Numbered from the stretch's first letter, positions 44,291 through 53,599 are shown. The stretch: 64,000 nt of DNA from Lentimicrobium sp. L6 (GCF_013166655.1 NZ_JABKCA010000018.1:1-64000), one strand, 5' to 3'. Made by a program: numbers and translations. Notes: a model not told the origin generated them from the letters alone.

Positions 44291-46546
44291 ATGAAAAGAT
44301 ATATAATAAAGATAATTATAATTATTTTTCTAGTAAATCTGATTCCTCCAACTACATCTGCTCAAGATCTTAGTGAAGAACTGCATGAGAAGTATTGGTG
44401 GTATAGACATAGGTTCCGGCAGTACTTTATAGACATAGGAGCAGGCGAGGGTAAAAGCTTAGTAGCATCGAGGCATAAATGGAGAGGACAAAACATTTCA
44501 GTTGGAGATCAGACTATTAAATTAGGATGGTATATGGGAGTTCTTGCACTGGAGTCATACCAACTAGAAGCTGAAGTGGATGAGTTTAATGATATGACAT
44601 TGACAGAGCTTTATTACGCTTTGCAAACATATGAGAGATTAGATATGTGTGAAGATAAAGCCCCATGGAACCAAACAGCAGAACATGATGGTTTTTTTAT
44701 GCGCCATGATGTGTCTTTAACTGATGGAACTTATGGCTTAGGCTATGGTAATGGCCCATTTAATTTCGATATGTCCAATTTTAATCAAGGTATAGACCCT
44801 TCAATAGATCATTACACAAAAGCTGTACCAGGAATGCCATTTTATGCAGATAGATTTTGGGCTGATAATAAATCTGTACCTCCTTCATATGAAGAGCAAA
44901 AGTTTGAAGAAATGAGTATTGATCAGGCAGCTGCTTTATTAATGGGTTTAGCTCTAGTAAAGAAATTTGCCCCTGATGGTTTCGTATGGTTTTATAATAC
45001 TGAAACAGGTTATAATATGCCATTTAACTTTCGACAATGTGCTAAAACAAACGCGTTGAAAATAGCAGAGCATTTAAGAGAAGGTGCAACTGATGGATTA
45101 GAACTCCTTGAAGAAGACAATATTTGGTGGTCTTTGGCCGTTGCGAATTCTGTAATACCTGCCACCCCTGCTCATCCTGAGTTTTATGGAGTGCAAAATT
45201 GGGTTGTGAAAAATCCTCATGGAGATAAAGTTGGTAGAGAGGCTTGGAATGCTAGATTTATAAGATATGGTGTTAAAAAGGCTGTGGAGGAAATTACAGG
45301 TGAAACATTTAATCAACAAACTGGAAATGGAGCTAGTATTTGGGAATTCATTGCTGTTTTACAAGATTTTTCATTTTGGATTGGCCCTTATTATTCTAGA
45401 ATTATTTTAGCTAATTTAGCTGTTGTTGGTGATTCTTGGGATCATTCATTAGGTCCTATTCAACTTAGAAGAACACCTGGTGTAATTTATAGACTTTTGA
45501 AAAAAACTAAAGAAGATGTTCGTACAGATCATGAGCTGTTTTATGGATTACTCTGGTCAGCTTTGCACATAACCGAATGGGAAGACAATTACCGTAAAAT
45601 ACAAGAACATGATTATATTGAAAGAATAGAGAGTATATTAGCTTCCGCTCCATTATGTGGGCCTTATAACTATAGTTGGAAGGGAAATGGAATTGAGCAA
45701 AATATTCCTTTTGATTTTGATGGTTGTGATGATTGTTTACTTCCAAATATGGCACCTCCAGGATGGCGAGCAGGAAATAGGTTTCAAAATGGTCCAGAAG
45801 AATTTAAATCAGGAATAAATGATAGTCATGGTATTTATAATGGGATTGATTATATGATGATGTATTTACTTTATAGAAGGTACCAAATGTGGCATCTTGG
45901 TGAACATAATGGTTATGCTTATTTTCGGAATATGGTTTATTCTAATGTTGAACAATCATACCCTTTTGAAAATAATGGAACAGATTTTGGTACTATTCAA
46001 AATCCAGCAAACTTAAGGACTTTTGAAACTATGAATTATAATGGAAGTATCGGAAGTGCTTCAAATGAAACTGGTAGTTTAAATCTTATTGCTGGTCATA
46101 AAATTAAGCTCACACCTGGGTTTCATGTATACCAAGGCTCATCTTTCAGTGCAAAAATAGAAGAGTATAATTGTTTTGAAATCTCTAATAGTAAATCTTC
46201 TTTTAGGGATAATAATTATATTAAACCAATTAACAATGATTTGGGTGTTATGTATCAATCAAAACTTGATTCTGACAATAAAACTGCAGCCATTGAAATA
46301 CATAATAATTCAAATATTGTATTATATCCCAACCCTGCTAAAACTGAAATAAAAATTGCTTGTGATATTGACACAGATCAAATGATTTATAAAATCTTCA
46401 ATCAACAAGGTCAATATTTATTTGAAGGTAAACTATACCAAAATAAAGGAATTAATGTTAATGACCTATCAAATGGTTTTTATTATATCGAAATATTTAA
46501 TAAAAAAGGCATAGCATTTAGAGAAAAATTTATTGTAAAACACTAA
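44291..46546 (+). CDS. large T9SS-secreted protein of unknown function
   Basis: The 751-residue protein has a signal peptide (cleavage near TTSAQD). Residues about 25-560 are helix-rich and dense in Trp, His and Asp, with features such as WWYRHRFRQYF, KLGWYMGVLALE, DGFFMRHDV, SLGPIQLRR and LLPNMAPPGWRAGNRF. It looks like an alpha/alpha toroid (as in some glycoside hydrolases or cyclases), but I cannot name a family. A T9SS coat-hanger-like stack follows (IAGHKIKLTPGFHVYQGSSFSAKI), then a type A sorting domain (LYPNPAKTEIKIACDID to KFIVKH). It is probably exported to the surface. Its neighbours are small lipoproteins. Confidence 0.75.
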   Translation: MKRYIIKIIIIIFLVNLIPPTTSAQDLSEELHEKYWWYRHRFRQYFIDIGAGEGKSLVASRHKWRGQNISVGDQTIKLGWYMGVLALESYQLEAEVDEFNDMTLTELYYALQTYERLDMCEDKAPWNQTAEHDGFFMRHDVSLTDGTYGLGYGNGPFNFDMSNFNQGIDPSIDHYTKAVPGMPFYADRFWADNKSVPPSYEEQKFEEMSIDQAAALLMGLALVKKFAPDGFVWFYNTETGYNMPFNFRQCAKTNALKIAEHLREGATDGLELLEEDNIWWSLAVANSVIPATPAHPEFYGVQNWVVKNPHGDKVGREAWNARFIRYGVKKAVEEITGETFNQQTGNGASIWEFIAVLQDFSFWIGPYYSRIILANLAVVGDSWDHSLGPIQLRRTPGVIYRLLKKTKEDVRTDHELFYGLLWSALHITEWEDNYRKIQEHDYIERIESILASAPLCGPYNYSWKGNGIEQNIPFDFDGCDDCLLPNMAPPGWRAGNRFQNGPEEFKSGINDSHGIYNGIDYMMMYLLYRRYQMWHLGEHNGYAYFRNMVYSNVEQSYPFENNGTDFGTIQNPANLRTFETMNYNGSIGSASNETGSLNLIAGHKIKLTPGFHVYQGSSFSAKIEEYNCFEISNSKSSFRDNNYIKPINNDLGVMYQSKLDSDNKTAAIEIHNNSNIVLYPNPAKTEIKIACDIDTDQMIYKIFNQQGQYLFEGKLYQNKGINVNDLSNGFYYIEIFNKKGIAFREKFIVKH

Positions 46547-46556
46547 AAAATATGAT

Positions 46557-47159
46557 ATGAAAAAAGCGTTTTTTTATCTCCCAATAATTCTATTGATTTT
46601 AATAATCAGTTCCTGTAATGACTGTAAAGAGCCAGGTTGTCCTAATTTAACATCTGATGAGTCATCCTGGTTCCCGTATAATGAATATGACTCCTTGATT
46701 TTCAAAGATAATATATCTGATACAATTTTGAATTCAATTTTAAGGGGCTATGAGAATGGTTCAAATCTTTATACCCCATCTAATGGTGATGAGTGTAATA
46801 AATATTGTAATGCTGGAATGGGAATCCGTTCACGGTATTCTATTAATAATCAAGAAGTGTTTAAGAGCAATTTTTTTATTAATAGAATAAATGAAACTCT
46901 TTATGTGGTCATACATCCTTTTGCAAGTATAGATGGTAGTCATCATGACTCGGAGAGTTATTTCGATTTGAGGTATGCCATAAAATTAGACAGCATAAAC
47001 ATTAATGGGAACTTGATTAAAGATGTTTATCATTATACCTGTAAACCACAGCAAGAAGAAGTAGCTGAAACCTATGTAAAAAAAGGCATGGGCTTGGTAA
47101 AAATAGTTTTTAGAGATGGACAAGAATATGAGTTGGTAGAGCATATAAAAGCGAAATAA
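46557..47159 (+). CDS. small lipoprotein of unknown function
   Basis: The 200-residue protein has a lipoprotein signal (LIISSCNDCK), then a Cys-containing stretch (CKEPGCPN and a later DECNKYCNAGMG). The rest is mostly beta strand (ETLYVVIHPFASIDGSHHD, LRYAIKLDSININGN, VYHYTC). I recognise no family. It follows the T9SS protein by 10 bases, so they are probably co-transcribed, and a long hairpin at 47170-47216 follows. Confidence 0.72.
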   Translation: MKKAFFYLPIILLILIISSCNDCKEPGCPNLTSDESSWFPYNEYDSLIFKDNISDTILNSILRGYENGSNLYTPSNGDECNKYCNAGMGIRSRYSINNQEVFKSNFFINRINETLYVVIHPFASIDGSHHDSESYFDLRYAIKLDSININGNLIKDVYHYTCKPQQEEVAETYVKKGMGLVKIVFRDGQEYELVEHIKAK

Positions 47160-47169
47160 ACAATAAATT

Positions 47170-47216
47170 GTCAGGGCGCGAATGAATTGTATTATGTGAA
47201 ATATTCGCACCCTGAC
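47170..47216 (+). terminator. long hairpin after the secreted-protein genes
   Basis: A 14-base stem with one mismatch (GTCAGGGCGCGAAT / ATTCGCACCCTGAC) encloses a 19-base loop. There is no T run beyond TTC ATTTATTC, so it is either a weak terminator or an RNA-stabilising 3' structure. Confidence 0.55.
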
Positions 47217-47339
47217 TTCATTTATTCAAAAACAAAACAAATGAAACGAACATGAATTTTAGCATTCTAACTATACACACGAGAATGATTAAAATTCATC
47301 GAGAGTTCCATCTGACAAATGAAAATAAATTATAAACAG

Positions 47340-47744
47340 ATGAAAAAATCAATTTTAACATTATTCATTTTTGCAGTGCTATTTTCAGCCTGTAAAAAAG
47401 AGGAGGAAGAAGAGCCAACACCTCCTACAAAAGAAGAATTATTATGCCAAACATGGAATGTTGATACCTATTATTTAAATGGCCATGGCTATGCCTATCT
47501 CACTTGGCAATATGTTTGGAAATTTAAAACCGATGGTAGCATAGAGTGGCGTAAAATAGAAAATGGTGAGCTTTACAAAACCACCAGTTGGGCTTGGGCC
47601 GAAAACCAAACCGCATTGGATATCACAGTTCCCGATTGGAATGACAAAACAGCCCGCACCACAATTAAAAAGCTTACAGAAACTGAAATGATATTAGAAC
47701 CAGGGGAAACTGATATTGTTTTGGAAATGACCTTTTCTAGGTAG
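47340..47744 (+). CDS. small lipoprotein, paralogue of the protein at 43845
   Basis: The ATG at 47340 (134 residues) is preferred over an upstream in-frame ATG because it opens a lipoprotein signal (FIFAVLFSACKKEEEEE). The mature domain reads KEELLCQTWNVDTYYLNGH, YVWKFKTDGSIEW, TSWAWAENQTALDI and EMILEPGETDIVLEMTFSR. It matches the 43845 protein across its length with conserved LLCQ, W, NG and WAW..NQ, so it is a diverged duplicate. A lipocalin-like beta fold is likely; the function is unknown. Confidence 0.75.
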   Translation: MKKSILTLFIFAVLFSACKKEEEEEPTPPTKEELLCQTWNVDTYYLNGHGYAYLTWQYVWKFKTDGSIEWRKIENGELYKTTSWAWAENQTALDITVPDWNDKTARTTIKKLTETEMILEPGETDIVLEMTFSR

Positions 47745-48492
47745 CTTAGCTGGACCGCTCCTGTTTTTCGCACTGGGAAACCCTTACCAAAAACGAAATA
47801 TTTTTGTCAAATGTTTTTGCTCATCAGTAATTATTAAAACTTGCTTTTCTGTAGGTTTATCATTAGGATTGGTGACTTTTATCTCATTGAAAGCCATAGC
47901 TATTATTATGATCTGTACCGGACTAAGTTTAATTATTTTTGTATTAATGAGTTCCCATATAACTATGGAGAGTATACAGTCCATAATTTTTAATGAGTCC
48001 TATTGATGAAAACAAGAGGAGTAACTCTGATGGGATAAGATTTATATTCAATTTCTTTGTCAAATACGAAACCAAAATCAATATAGCATACATCATTCTT
48101 TTGTCTTAATATTTTTCTTTTTGATTGTACTTTTAAGCTAAAAGTACCAAAATCTTGTCCAAACAAATGCCCTACCTCCTCTATAAAAATGATGATTTTT
48201 TAGCGCTAAGTAGAAAAATAATGACAATGTAGGATTCTAATGGTATTCAAAATCTCGATATAGATTCTTTTACATTGCAAATTCTGTTGTCATCATTTTA
48301 AAACGTAAACGCCTTAGCGAAAAATCTATCATTTTTACATTCACCACTCAGCTGGCCTCCCTGTTTGGACAGGCCTTCCCGCAGTCTTCGAATCAAGAAT
48401 CTAGAAATAATAGAACTGTAGAGCTTCAAATAGAAAATAATGGTATGTATAAATGGTTTTACCCCCGCAAAGTTTATAAAGACTTCCACAGG

Positions 48493-48649
48493 AAGTCTAC
48501 TCCGCCTTATCAGGAAGTCGTTAAACGGAGTAAATGGATTGAAGGAATAATAAACAATACTGTTTGACGCTCGTTAGTGACACTCTGTAGGATGTCACTA
48601 TAAGGAGGAGTTTATTGTTTTTCCGAAAATTCATTTGTGGAGTAGACTT
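48493..48649. repeat. 157-bp inverted-repeat-bounded element
   Basis: The ends are AAGTCTACTCCGC (48493-48505) and its near-complement GTGGAGTAGACTT (48637-48649), 12 of 13 matching. Nested inside are TCCGCCTTAT (48501-48510)/ATAAGGAGGA (48600-48609) and AGTGACA (48576-48582)/TGTCACT (48593-48599). The size and end-to-end symmetry resemble a MITE or a repetitive extragenic element. No target-site duplication is clear. Confidence 0.5.
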
Positions 48650-48673
48650 GCTGATACAGCGGCTGTTTTTGCT

Positions 48674-48693
48674 GCCCTTTTTCGAAAAAGGGC
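48674..48693. repeat. perfect 20-base palindrome
   Basis: GCCCTTTTTC is followed directly by its reverse complement GAAAAAGGGC. It could be a DNA-binding site or a remnant terminator, and it lies about 155 bases before the ammonia-lyase -7 box. Confidence 0.6.
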
Positions 48694-48848
48694 ATAATAA
48701 AAAATATTTAAACAAATATTAAGCTGGGACACCTAAAATCAAGCTCACTAGTTTCTAGATTATTACTGCAATAAATTGATTGATGGTCATCTATATAATA
48801 ATTACAATATGGCTATATGATATACGCCTGAGCTTTCAATATTATTTC

Positions 48849-48856
48849 TAAATTTG
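48849..48856 (+). promoter_or_regulatory. -7 element (TAAATTTG) of the pigment operon
   Basis: The octamer fits TAnnTTTG and ends 21 bases before the ammonia-lyase ATG at 48878. No -33 TTG with normal spacing is apparent, which could mean an activator is needed. Confidence 0.5.
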
Positions 48857-48877
48857 CAAGCTTATAGAAAAATTATA

Positions 48878-50416
48878 ATGAACATATTAATAGGTAAAGA
48901 CGCATTAGATTTAAAAGCCTTTGAACAAGTTGTTTTACATAAAGCTAAAGTGGAGATTGCTCCCGAAGCTATTGAACGAGTTGAGAAAAGCTTCAAATTT
49001 CTAAAAGATTTTACTGCTGAAAAAATCATATATGGTATTAATACTGGTTTTGGCCCAATGGCTCAATATCGTATTGACGATGCTGATTTAAAGCAGTTAC
49101 AATATAACTTAATTAGAAGTCATGCTGCTGGAAGTGGCCATATCATTGACGAAATATATATTAGAGCGGCTATTCTAGCTCGAATGAATACTCTTTTATT
49201 AGGATATAGTGGGATTCATGTGGAGGTGGTGGAGCAATTGGCTCGTTTCCTCAACTTGGAGATTTACCCGATCATACCAGAACATGGTGGAGTAGGAGCT
49301 AGTGGTGATTTGGTTCAGTTGGCTCATATTGCCTTGGGCTTGATTGGCGAAGGTGAAGCTATCTATAAAGGAAAGCGTCAGCCCATGGCTGATATTTTTG
49401 CCAAGGAAAACTTAACACCGATAGGAATTCATATTCGTGAAGGATTGGCTTTGATTAATGGAACAAGCACCATGACAGGGATTGGTCTTGTTAACCTCAT
49501 CAATGCACGAAATCTTTATGGCTGGGGAATCTATTCCAGTGCCATGCTGAACCAAATTGTAGAAAGCTATGATGATCATATTTCCTCTGCTTTAAATGGC
49601 GTGAAAAAGCATAAGGGACAGAATGAGACTGCTGCTCATATGCGTGAGCTTCTCTCTGATAGCAAGCTCCTCCAGAAGCGCGAAGAAAAGCTTTTCAATG
49701 GAACCAATAGCGAAAAAGTATTCTCTGAGAAAGTTCAAGAATATTATTCTCTACGTTGTGTACCTCAGATTTTAGGGCCTGTTCTTGAGACTATTGAGAA
49801 GAGTGAAGAAATTTTAATCGGTGAAATAAATTCAGTAAATGATAATCCAATTATCGACGCTGAAGCTCAAAATGTATTTCATGGTGGGAACTTCCACGGC
49901 GATTACGTTTCATTCGAAATGGATAAGCTTAAAATGGCCACCACCAAATTGTCCATGCTCATGGAGCGTCAGTTGAATTTTTTATTGAACGATAAAATCA
50001 ACGAAAAACTTCCTCCATTTGTGAATTTGGGTGTTTTAGGTTTGAATATGGGAGTTCAAGGTATGCAGTTTACTGCCACCAGCACCGTTGCTGAAAATCA
50101 GATGTTGAGTAATTCCATGTATGTACATAGTATCCCTAATAATAACGACAATCAAGATGTGGTGAGTATGGGAGCCAATTCAGCGTTAATAGCAGAAAAA
50201 GTCATTAAAAATAGTTTTGAAGTGATGGCTGTTCATATGATTGCCATCATTCAAGCTGTAGATTATCTGAAGTTTGATGACAAATTATCTTCTAAAACCA
50301 AAAGTACTTTCCTTGAATTAAGAAAAGTGGTTCCAAGGTTTGAGCAAGATGGAATCGGATATACTGATATTCAAAAGATGAGAGACTTCATATATAATCA
50401 TCACATAGCTATTTAA
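48878..50416 (+). CDS. aromatic amino acid ammonia-lyase, probably tyrosine ammonia-lyase
   Basis: With the ATG at 48878 the protein has 512 residues (an upstream ATG at 48854 lies inside the -7 region). The MIO prosthetic group would form from Ala141-Ser142-Gly143 in GGVGASGDLVQLAH. The catalytic Tyr is Tyr52 in YGINTGFGPMAQYRI. The substrate-selectivity pair is Ser81-His82 (RSHAAGSG), formally like histidine ammonia-lyase. However, the whole sequence (YSLRCVPQILGPVLE, NDNPIID, HGGNFHGDY, NNNDNQDVVSMG) closely follows, as I remember it, the experimentally studied tyrosine ammonia-lyase of Flavobacterium johnsoniae. It should convert Tyr to 4-coumarate, the aryl starter of flexirubin-type pigments, in the cytoplasm. 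FabG follows after 3 bases. Confidence 0.92.
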   Translation: MNILIGKDALDLKAFEQVVLHKAKVEIAPEAIERVEKSFKFLKDFTAEKIIYGINTGFGPMAQYRIDDADLKQLQYNLIRSHAAGSGHIIDEIYIRAAILARMNTLLLGYSGIHVEVVEQLARFLNLEIYPIIPEHGGVGASGDLVQLAHIALGLIGEGEAIYKGKRQPMADIFAKENLTPIGIHIREGLALINGTSTMTGIGLVNLINARNLYGWGIYSSAMLNQIVESYDDHISSALNGVKKHKGQNETAAHMRELLSDSKLLQKREEKLFNGTNSEKVFSEKVQEYYSLRCVPQILGPVLETIEKSEEILIGEINSVNDNPIIDAEAQNVFHGGNFHGDYVSFEMDKLKMATTKLSMLMERQLNFLLNDKINEKLPPFVNLGVLGLNMGVQGMQFTATSTVAENQMLSNSMYVHSIPNNNDNQDVVSMGANSALIAEKVIKNSFEVMAVHMIAIIQAVDYLKFDDKLSSKTKSTFLELRKVVPRFEQDGIGYTDIQKMRDFIYNHHIAI

Positions 50417-50419
50417 TAT

Positions 50420-51154
50420 ATGGGAAAAAACTACGCCCTTGTTACTGGAGGTTCCAGAGGAATTGGCAAAGCCATCGCCATCAAATTAGCCAGTGATGGA
50501 TTTCATATCATCATCAATTATCGTTCTAATCATACCGAAGCTGAAATCACATTAAATCAGATAATTGAAGCTGGTGGTTCTGCAGAGTTACTTCCTTTTG
50601 ATGTTTCTGATTTAGAAGCCGTTCAATCCGCTTTAGATTCTTGGCAAGAGAAAAACCCAGAAGCTTATATTCAAGTTTTGGTGAATAATAGCGGAATTAG
50701 AAAAGATGCCCTTTTGGTCTTTATGAAAGATGAAGAATGGAGCGATGTTTTAAATACCAATTTGAATAGTTTCTTCTATGTCACTCGTCCCCTAATCAAA
50801 AACATGCTCCTCAAAAAATCGGGGAGAATCATCAATATGGTTTCGTTAAGTGGATTGAAAGGCTTGCCGGGACAGACTAATTATTCAGCTACTAAAGGAG
50901 GTGTGATCTCAGCTACCAAAGCATTGGCACAAGAAGTAGCTAGGAAAAAAGTAACCGTAAATGCAGTCGCTCCGGGCTTTATTAAAAGTGATATGACTGC
51001 AGATATTGATGAAAAAGAACATAAGAAATTGATTCCTATGAATCGTTTCGGAAAACCTGAGGAGGTTGCTGATTTGGTATCCTTCTTGGCATCAGAAAAT
51101 TCTTCCTATATTACAGGACAGGTGATATCAATTAATGGAGGTTTGTATACATAA
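50420..51154 (+). CDS. fabG: 3-oxoacyl-ACP reductase (FabG-like SDR)
   Basis: The 244-residue short-chain dehydrogenase has the cofactor motif TGGSRGIGKA, NNSG (usual NNAG), the catalytic Ser in NMVSLSG, Tyr155 and Lys159 (YSATK), and the C-terminal YITGQVISINGG. It should reduce the beta-keto group in each round of aryl-polyene chain extension with NADPH. It is coupled to the ammonia-lyase (3-base gap) and precedes a ketosynthase by 12 bases, so it is a dedicated cluster copy rather than the housekeeping FabG. Confidence 0.93.
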   Translation: MGKNYALVTGGSRGIGKAIAIKLASDGFHIIINYRSNHTEAEITLNQIIEAGGSAELLPFDVSDLEAVQSALDSWQEKNPEAYIQVLVNNSGIRKDALLVFMKDEEWSDVLNTNLNSFFYVTRPLIKNMLLKKSGRIINMVSLSGLKGLPGQTNYSATKGGVISATKALAQEVARKKVTVNAVAPGFIKSDMTADIDEKEHKKLIPMNRFGKPEEVADLVSFLASENSSYITGQVISINGGLYT

Positions 51155-51166
51155 AATAATCTTATT

Positions 51167-52390
51167 ATGGCTCAACGTGTAGTAATTACAGGATTAGGAA
51201 TTTATAGTACCATCGGTCTGAATGTGGACGAGGTAAAAGAATCATTATACCAAGGTAAATCAGGCATTGGCTTCGAGCAGGAACGTATCGATTTTGGCTA
51301 TCAAAGTGGTTTAGCAGGTCATGTGCCGGAGCCTACACTCAAAGGGAAAATAGATCGCAGAATGAGGATAGGATTAGCCGAACAAGGAGCCTATGCTTTT
51401 ATGGCTACGGAAGAAGCGATGCAAATGGCGAAAATTGACAATGATTATCTGGAGAAAAATGAAGTTGGAATTCTTTATGGAAACGATAGCTCAAGCAAAG
51501 CTGTTGTGGAAAGTATCGATGCACTAAGAGCCAAAAAAGATACGACACGAATTGGTTCAGGTTCTATTTTTCAATCTATGAATTCTACCATTTCCATGAA
51601 TCTTTCTGTGATTTACAAATTGAGAGGAATAAATACAACCATCAGTGGAGCTTGTGCCAGTAGTTCTCATGCTATCGGAATGGCTTATCTGCTCATCAAG
51701 CAAGGTTTACAAGAAGCCATAGTTTGTGGTGGTGCACAAGAATTAAACTTATATGCCATGGGAAGTTTCGATGGTTTGGGTGCATTTTCTATGCGTAATA
51801 GTGATCCCACTAAAGCTTCTAGACCATTTGACAGAGATAGAGATGGTTTGGTGCCCAGTGGAGGAGGAGCCACATTAATTGTGGAGACTTTAGAGTCAGC
51901 TCAAAAAAGAGGAGCTACTATTTTAGCTGAAATCAAAGGATATGGTTTTTCTAGCGATGGAAGTCATATTTCTCAACCTAATGTGGATGGGCCAGGTCGT
52001 TCAATAAATATGGCATTAAAGCAAAGTGGTTTAATGGCTTCTGATATTGATTATGTGAATGCACATGCCACATCTACTCCGGTAGGTGACGCCAATGAAG
52101 CTCAAGCACTTTTCAAAACTTTTGGAGGGAAAATTCCTGTTTCTTCTACCAAATCCATGACAGGTCACGAAATGTGGATGGGCGGCGCTAGTGAGGCTAT
52201 TTATTCCATTCTCATGCTTCAAAACGATTTTATGGCTCCAAATATCAACTTTGAAAATCCAGATGAACATTCCGCTAAATTAAATATTGTTCAACAGACC
52301 AAAGAGGCCAGTTTTAAAAGGATTTTATCCAACTCTTTTGGCTTTGGAGGAACCAATTCTTCACTAATTATTGAAAAATTTGCTAAATAA
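51167..52390 (+). CDS. beta-ketoacyl-ACP synthase (KAS I/II type)
   Basis: The 407-residue ketosynthase carries a full Cys-His-His set: Cys163 in SGACASSSHAIGMA, His in NAHATSTPVGD and His in MTGHEMWMGGASE, plus the C-terminal SNSFGFGGTNSSLI. It should condense malonyl-ACP onto an acyl-ACP. Its position between FabG and the first ACP fits a chain-extending ketosynthase for the polyene or the alkyl precursor of the resorcinol. Confidence 0.93.
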   Translation: MAQRVVITGLGIYSTIGLNVDEVKESLYQGKSGIGFEQERIDFGYQSGLAGHVPEPTLKGKIDRRMRIGLAEQGAYAFMATEEAMQMAKIDNDYLEKNEVGILYGNDSSSKAVVESIDALRAKKDTTRIGSGSIFQSMNSTISMNLSVIYKLRGINTTISGACASSSHAIGMAYLLIKQGLQEAIVCGGAQELNLYAMGSFDGLGAFSMRNSDPTKASRPFDRDRDGLVPSGGGATLIVETLESAQKRGATILAEIKGYGFSSDGSHISQPNVDGPGRSINMALKQSGLMASDIDYVNAHATSTPVGDANEAQALFKTFGGKIPVSSTKSMTGHEMWMGGASEAIYSILMLQNDFMAPNINFENPDEHSAKLNIVQQTKEASFKRILSNSFGFGGTNSSLIIEKFAK

Positions 52391-52455
52391 TTAATTGCTG
52401 CTATTAAATTCTAATTTTTCTTTTAATTTTGTATGCCCAAAAAATGGAGAGATTA

Positions 52456-52698
52456 ATGGAAAAGAATGTTATTATTTCTAAAGTTAACGAGTTTTTAATT
52501 GATGAATTTGAGATAGAGGAAGAAGACCTTCTTCCTGAAGCTACTTGGAAAGAGATGGGTATTGATAGCCTTGACTTTGTAGATATAGTAGTGGTAGTTG
52601 AGAATGTTTTCGGACTTGTAATTAAAGGAGAAGATATGGTAGGAGTAAAGACTTTAGACCAGTTTTACGATTTCATCCATCTTCGAATAAACTCTTAA
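52456..52698 (+). CDS. acyl carrier protein
   Basis: Of three in-frame starts (TTG 52429, ATG 52444, ATG 52456) I take 52456, which has a GGAGA sequence 5 bases upstream and gives 80 residues. The phosphopantetheine site is the Ser of MGIDSLDFVD. The acidic helix II (VVVVENVFGL) and VKTLDQFYDFI end are typical. It differs from the second ACP at 61842, suggesting separate carriers for two chains. A LpxL-like acyltransferase gene follows after 3 bases. Confidence 0.9.
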   Translation: MEKNVIISKVNEFLIDEFEIEEEDLLPEATWKEMGIDSLDFVDIVVVVENVFGLVIKGEDMVGVKTLDQFYDFIHLRINS

Positions 52699-52701
52699 GT
52701 T

Positions 52702-53595
52702 ATGCCTTCCTGGAAAGGCCAATCAAGAGGAACACCCCTCGGTTATCAGATTTTTATTTACCTCATTAAATATGCGGGCATTCGTTCTGCCTATTTCTTA
52801 TTATATTTTGTGGGTTTTTATTTTGTCTTCTTTGGCAATAAGAAACCACAACGTTTCTATTTTCAAAATATACTTAAACAATCTAAGTTCAAGGCATTTT
52901 TTAGCCGTTATAAAAACAACTTTCGTTTCGGTCAAGTATTGATAGACAAAGTAGCAGCCCTTTCTGGCCATGGTCAGCAGTTTACCTTCGATTTTGATGG
53001 AGAAGAGCATTTGCGAAATATGAGCGAAGGTGGTTTTATGATTGGTGCCCACATGGGAAATTGGGAAGTGGCCGGAGAATTATTAAAGCGTCTCGATACC
53101 AAAGTAAATATCCTAATGCTCGAGAATGAGCGTGATAATATTAAAGCCATTTTAGATGATGCCCAATCGGAAAAGACCATGAATATCATCCCTCTAAAAG
53201 ATGATTTAAGCCATATTCTAGCCATAAAAAATGCTTTGGACAGAAATGAAATGATTGTGATTCATGGGGATAGATTTGTAGAAGGAGCACCTTTTATTCC
53301 TTCAAAACTCATGGGTAGAGATGCTCATTTTCCATATGGTCCCTTTTATTTGGCAGCGCGATTTAATAAGCCAGTGAGCTTTGCCTTTGCATTTAAAGAA
53401 ACCGCTAAGCATTATCATTTTTATGCTACTGAAGGAAAAACCTATCCCAAAATAAAAAGTATAAAAGATAGAAAAGTAGTGAGTGCTGCTATTTTGGAGG
53501 ATTATATCAAACAGCTCGAAACCATGATTGAAAAATATCCCCATCAATGGTTTAATTTTTTCGAGTTTTGGGAGGAGGAAAAAAACTTAAATTAG
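52702..53595 (+). CDS. LpxL/HtrB-like lysophospholipid/lipid A-type acyltransferase
   Basis: The 297-residue protein has an N-terminal membrane helix (about 28-48) and the lipid A acyltransferase pattern: the HxxxxE catalytic motif in IGAHMGNWEVAGEL, VIHGDRFVEGAPF, FPYGPFYLAARFNKPVSFAF. Such enzymes move acyl chains from ACP to lipid or sugar hydroxyls at the inner membrane. In flexirubin and aryl-polyene clusters a homologue is a regular member and is a candidate to attach the polyene to its partner or to a membrane lipid. It sits directly between the ACP and DarA genes. Confidence 0.88.
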   Translation: MPSWKGQSRGTPLGYQIFIYLIKYAGIRSAYFLLYFVGFYFVFFGNKKPQRFYFQNILKQSKFKAFFSRYKNNFRFGQVLIDKVAALSGHGQQFTFDFDGEEHLRNMSEGGFMIGAHMGNWEVAGELLKRLDTKVNILMLENERDNIKAILDDAQSEKTMNIIPLKDDLSHILAIKNALDRNEMIVIHGDRFVEGAPFIPSKLMGRDAHFPYGPFYLAARFNKPVSFAFAFKETAKHYHFYATEGKTYPKIKSIKDRKVVSAAILEDYIKQLETMIEKYPHQWFNFFEFWEEEKNLN

Positions 53596-53599
53596 CAGC

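Larger units (their letters stand above)
47745..48848. other. 1.1-kb noncoding, hairpin-rich region upstream of the pigment cluster
   Basis: No ORF here has a family match or a plausible protein. Composition changes abruptly between A+T-rich stretches and G+C-richer patches (48330-48400, 48575-48700), as in decayed mobile DNA. It contains the inverted-repeat element at 48493-48649 and a perfect 20-base palindrome at 48674-48693. Confidence 0.5.

Noticed and set aside
47784-47984. 66-codon minus-strand frame
   Set aside because: It has no recognisable domain or promoter and lies in the noncoding, mixed-composition region.
48298-48715. two minus-strand frames of 63-64 codons upstream of the pigment cluster
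   Set aside because: Both cross hairpins and composition breaks and show no signal peptide, domain or start-site evidence.
48878-50416. histidine ammonia-lyase of histidine catabolism (hutH)
   Set aside because: The Ser-His selectivity pair is HAL-like, but there are no hutU, hutI or hutG genes nearby. The rest of the protein and the pigment context fit the tyrosine ammonia-lyase of flexirubin clusters.
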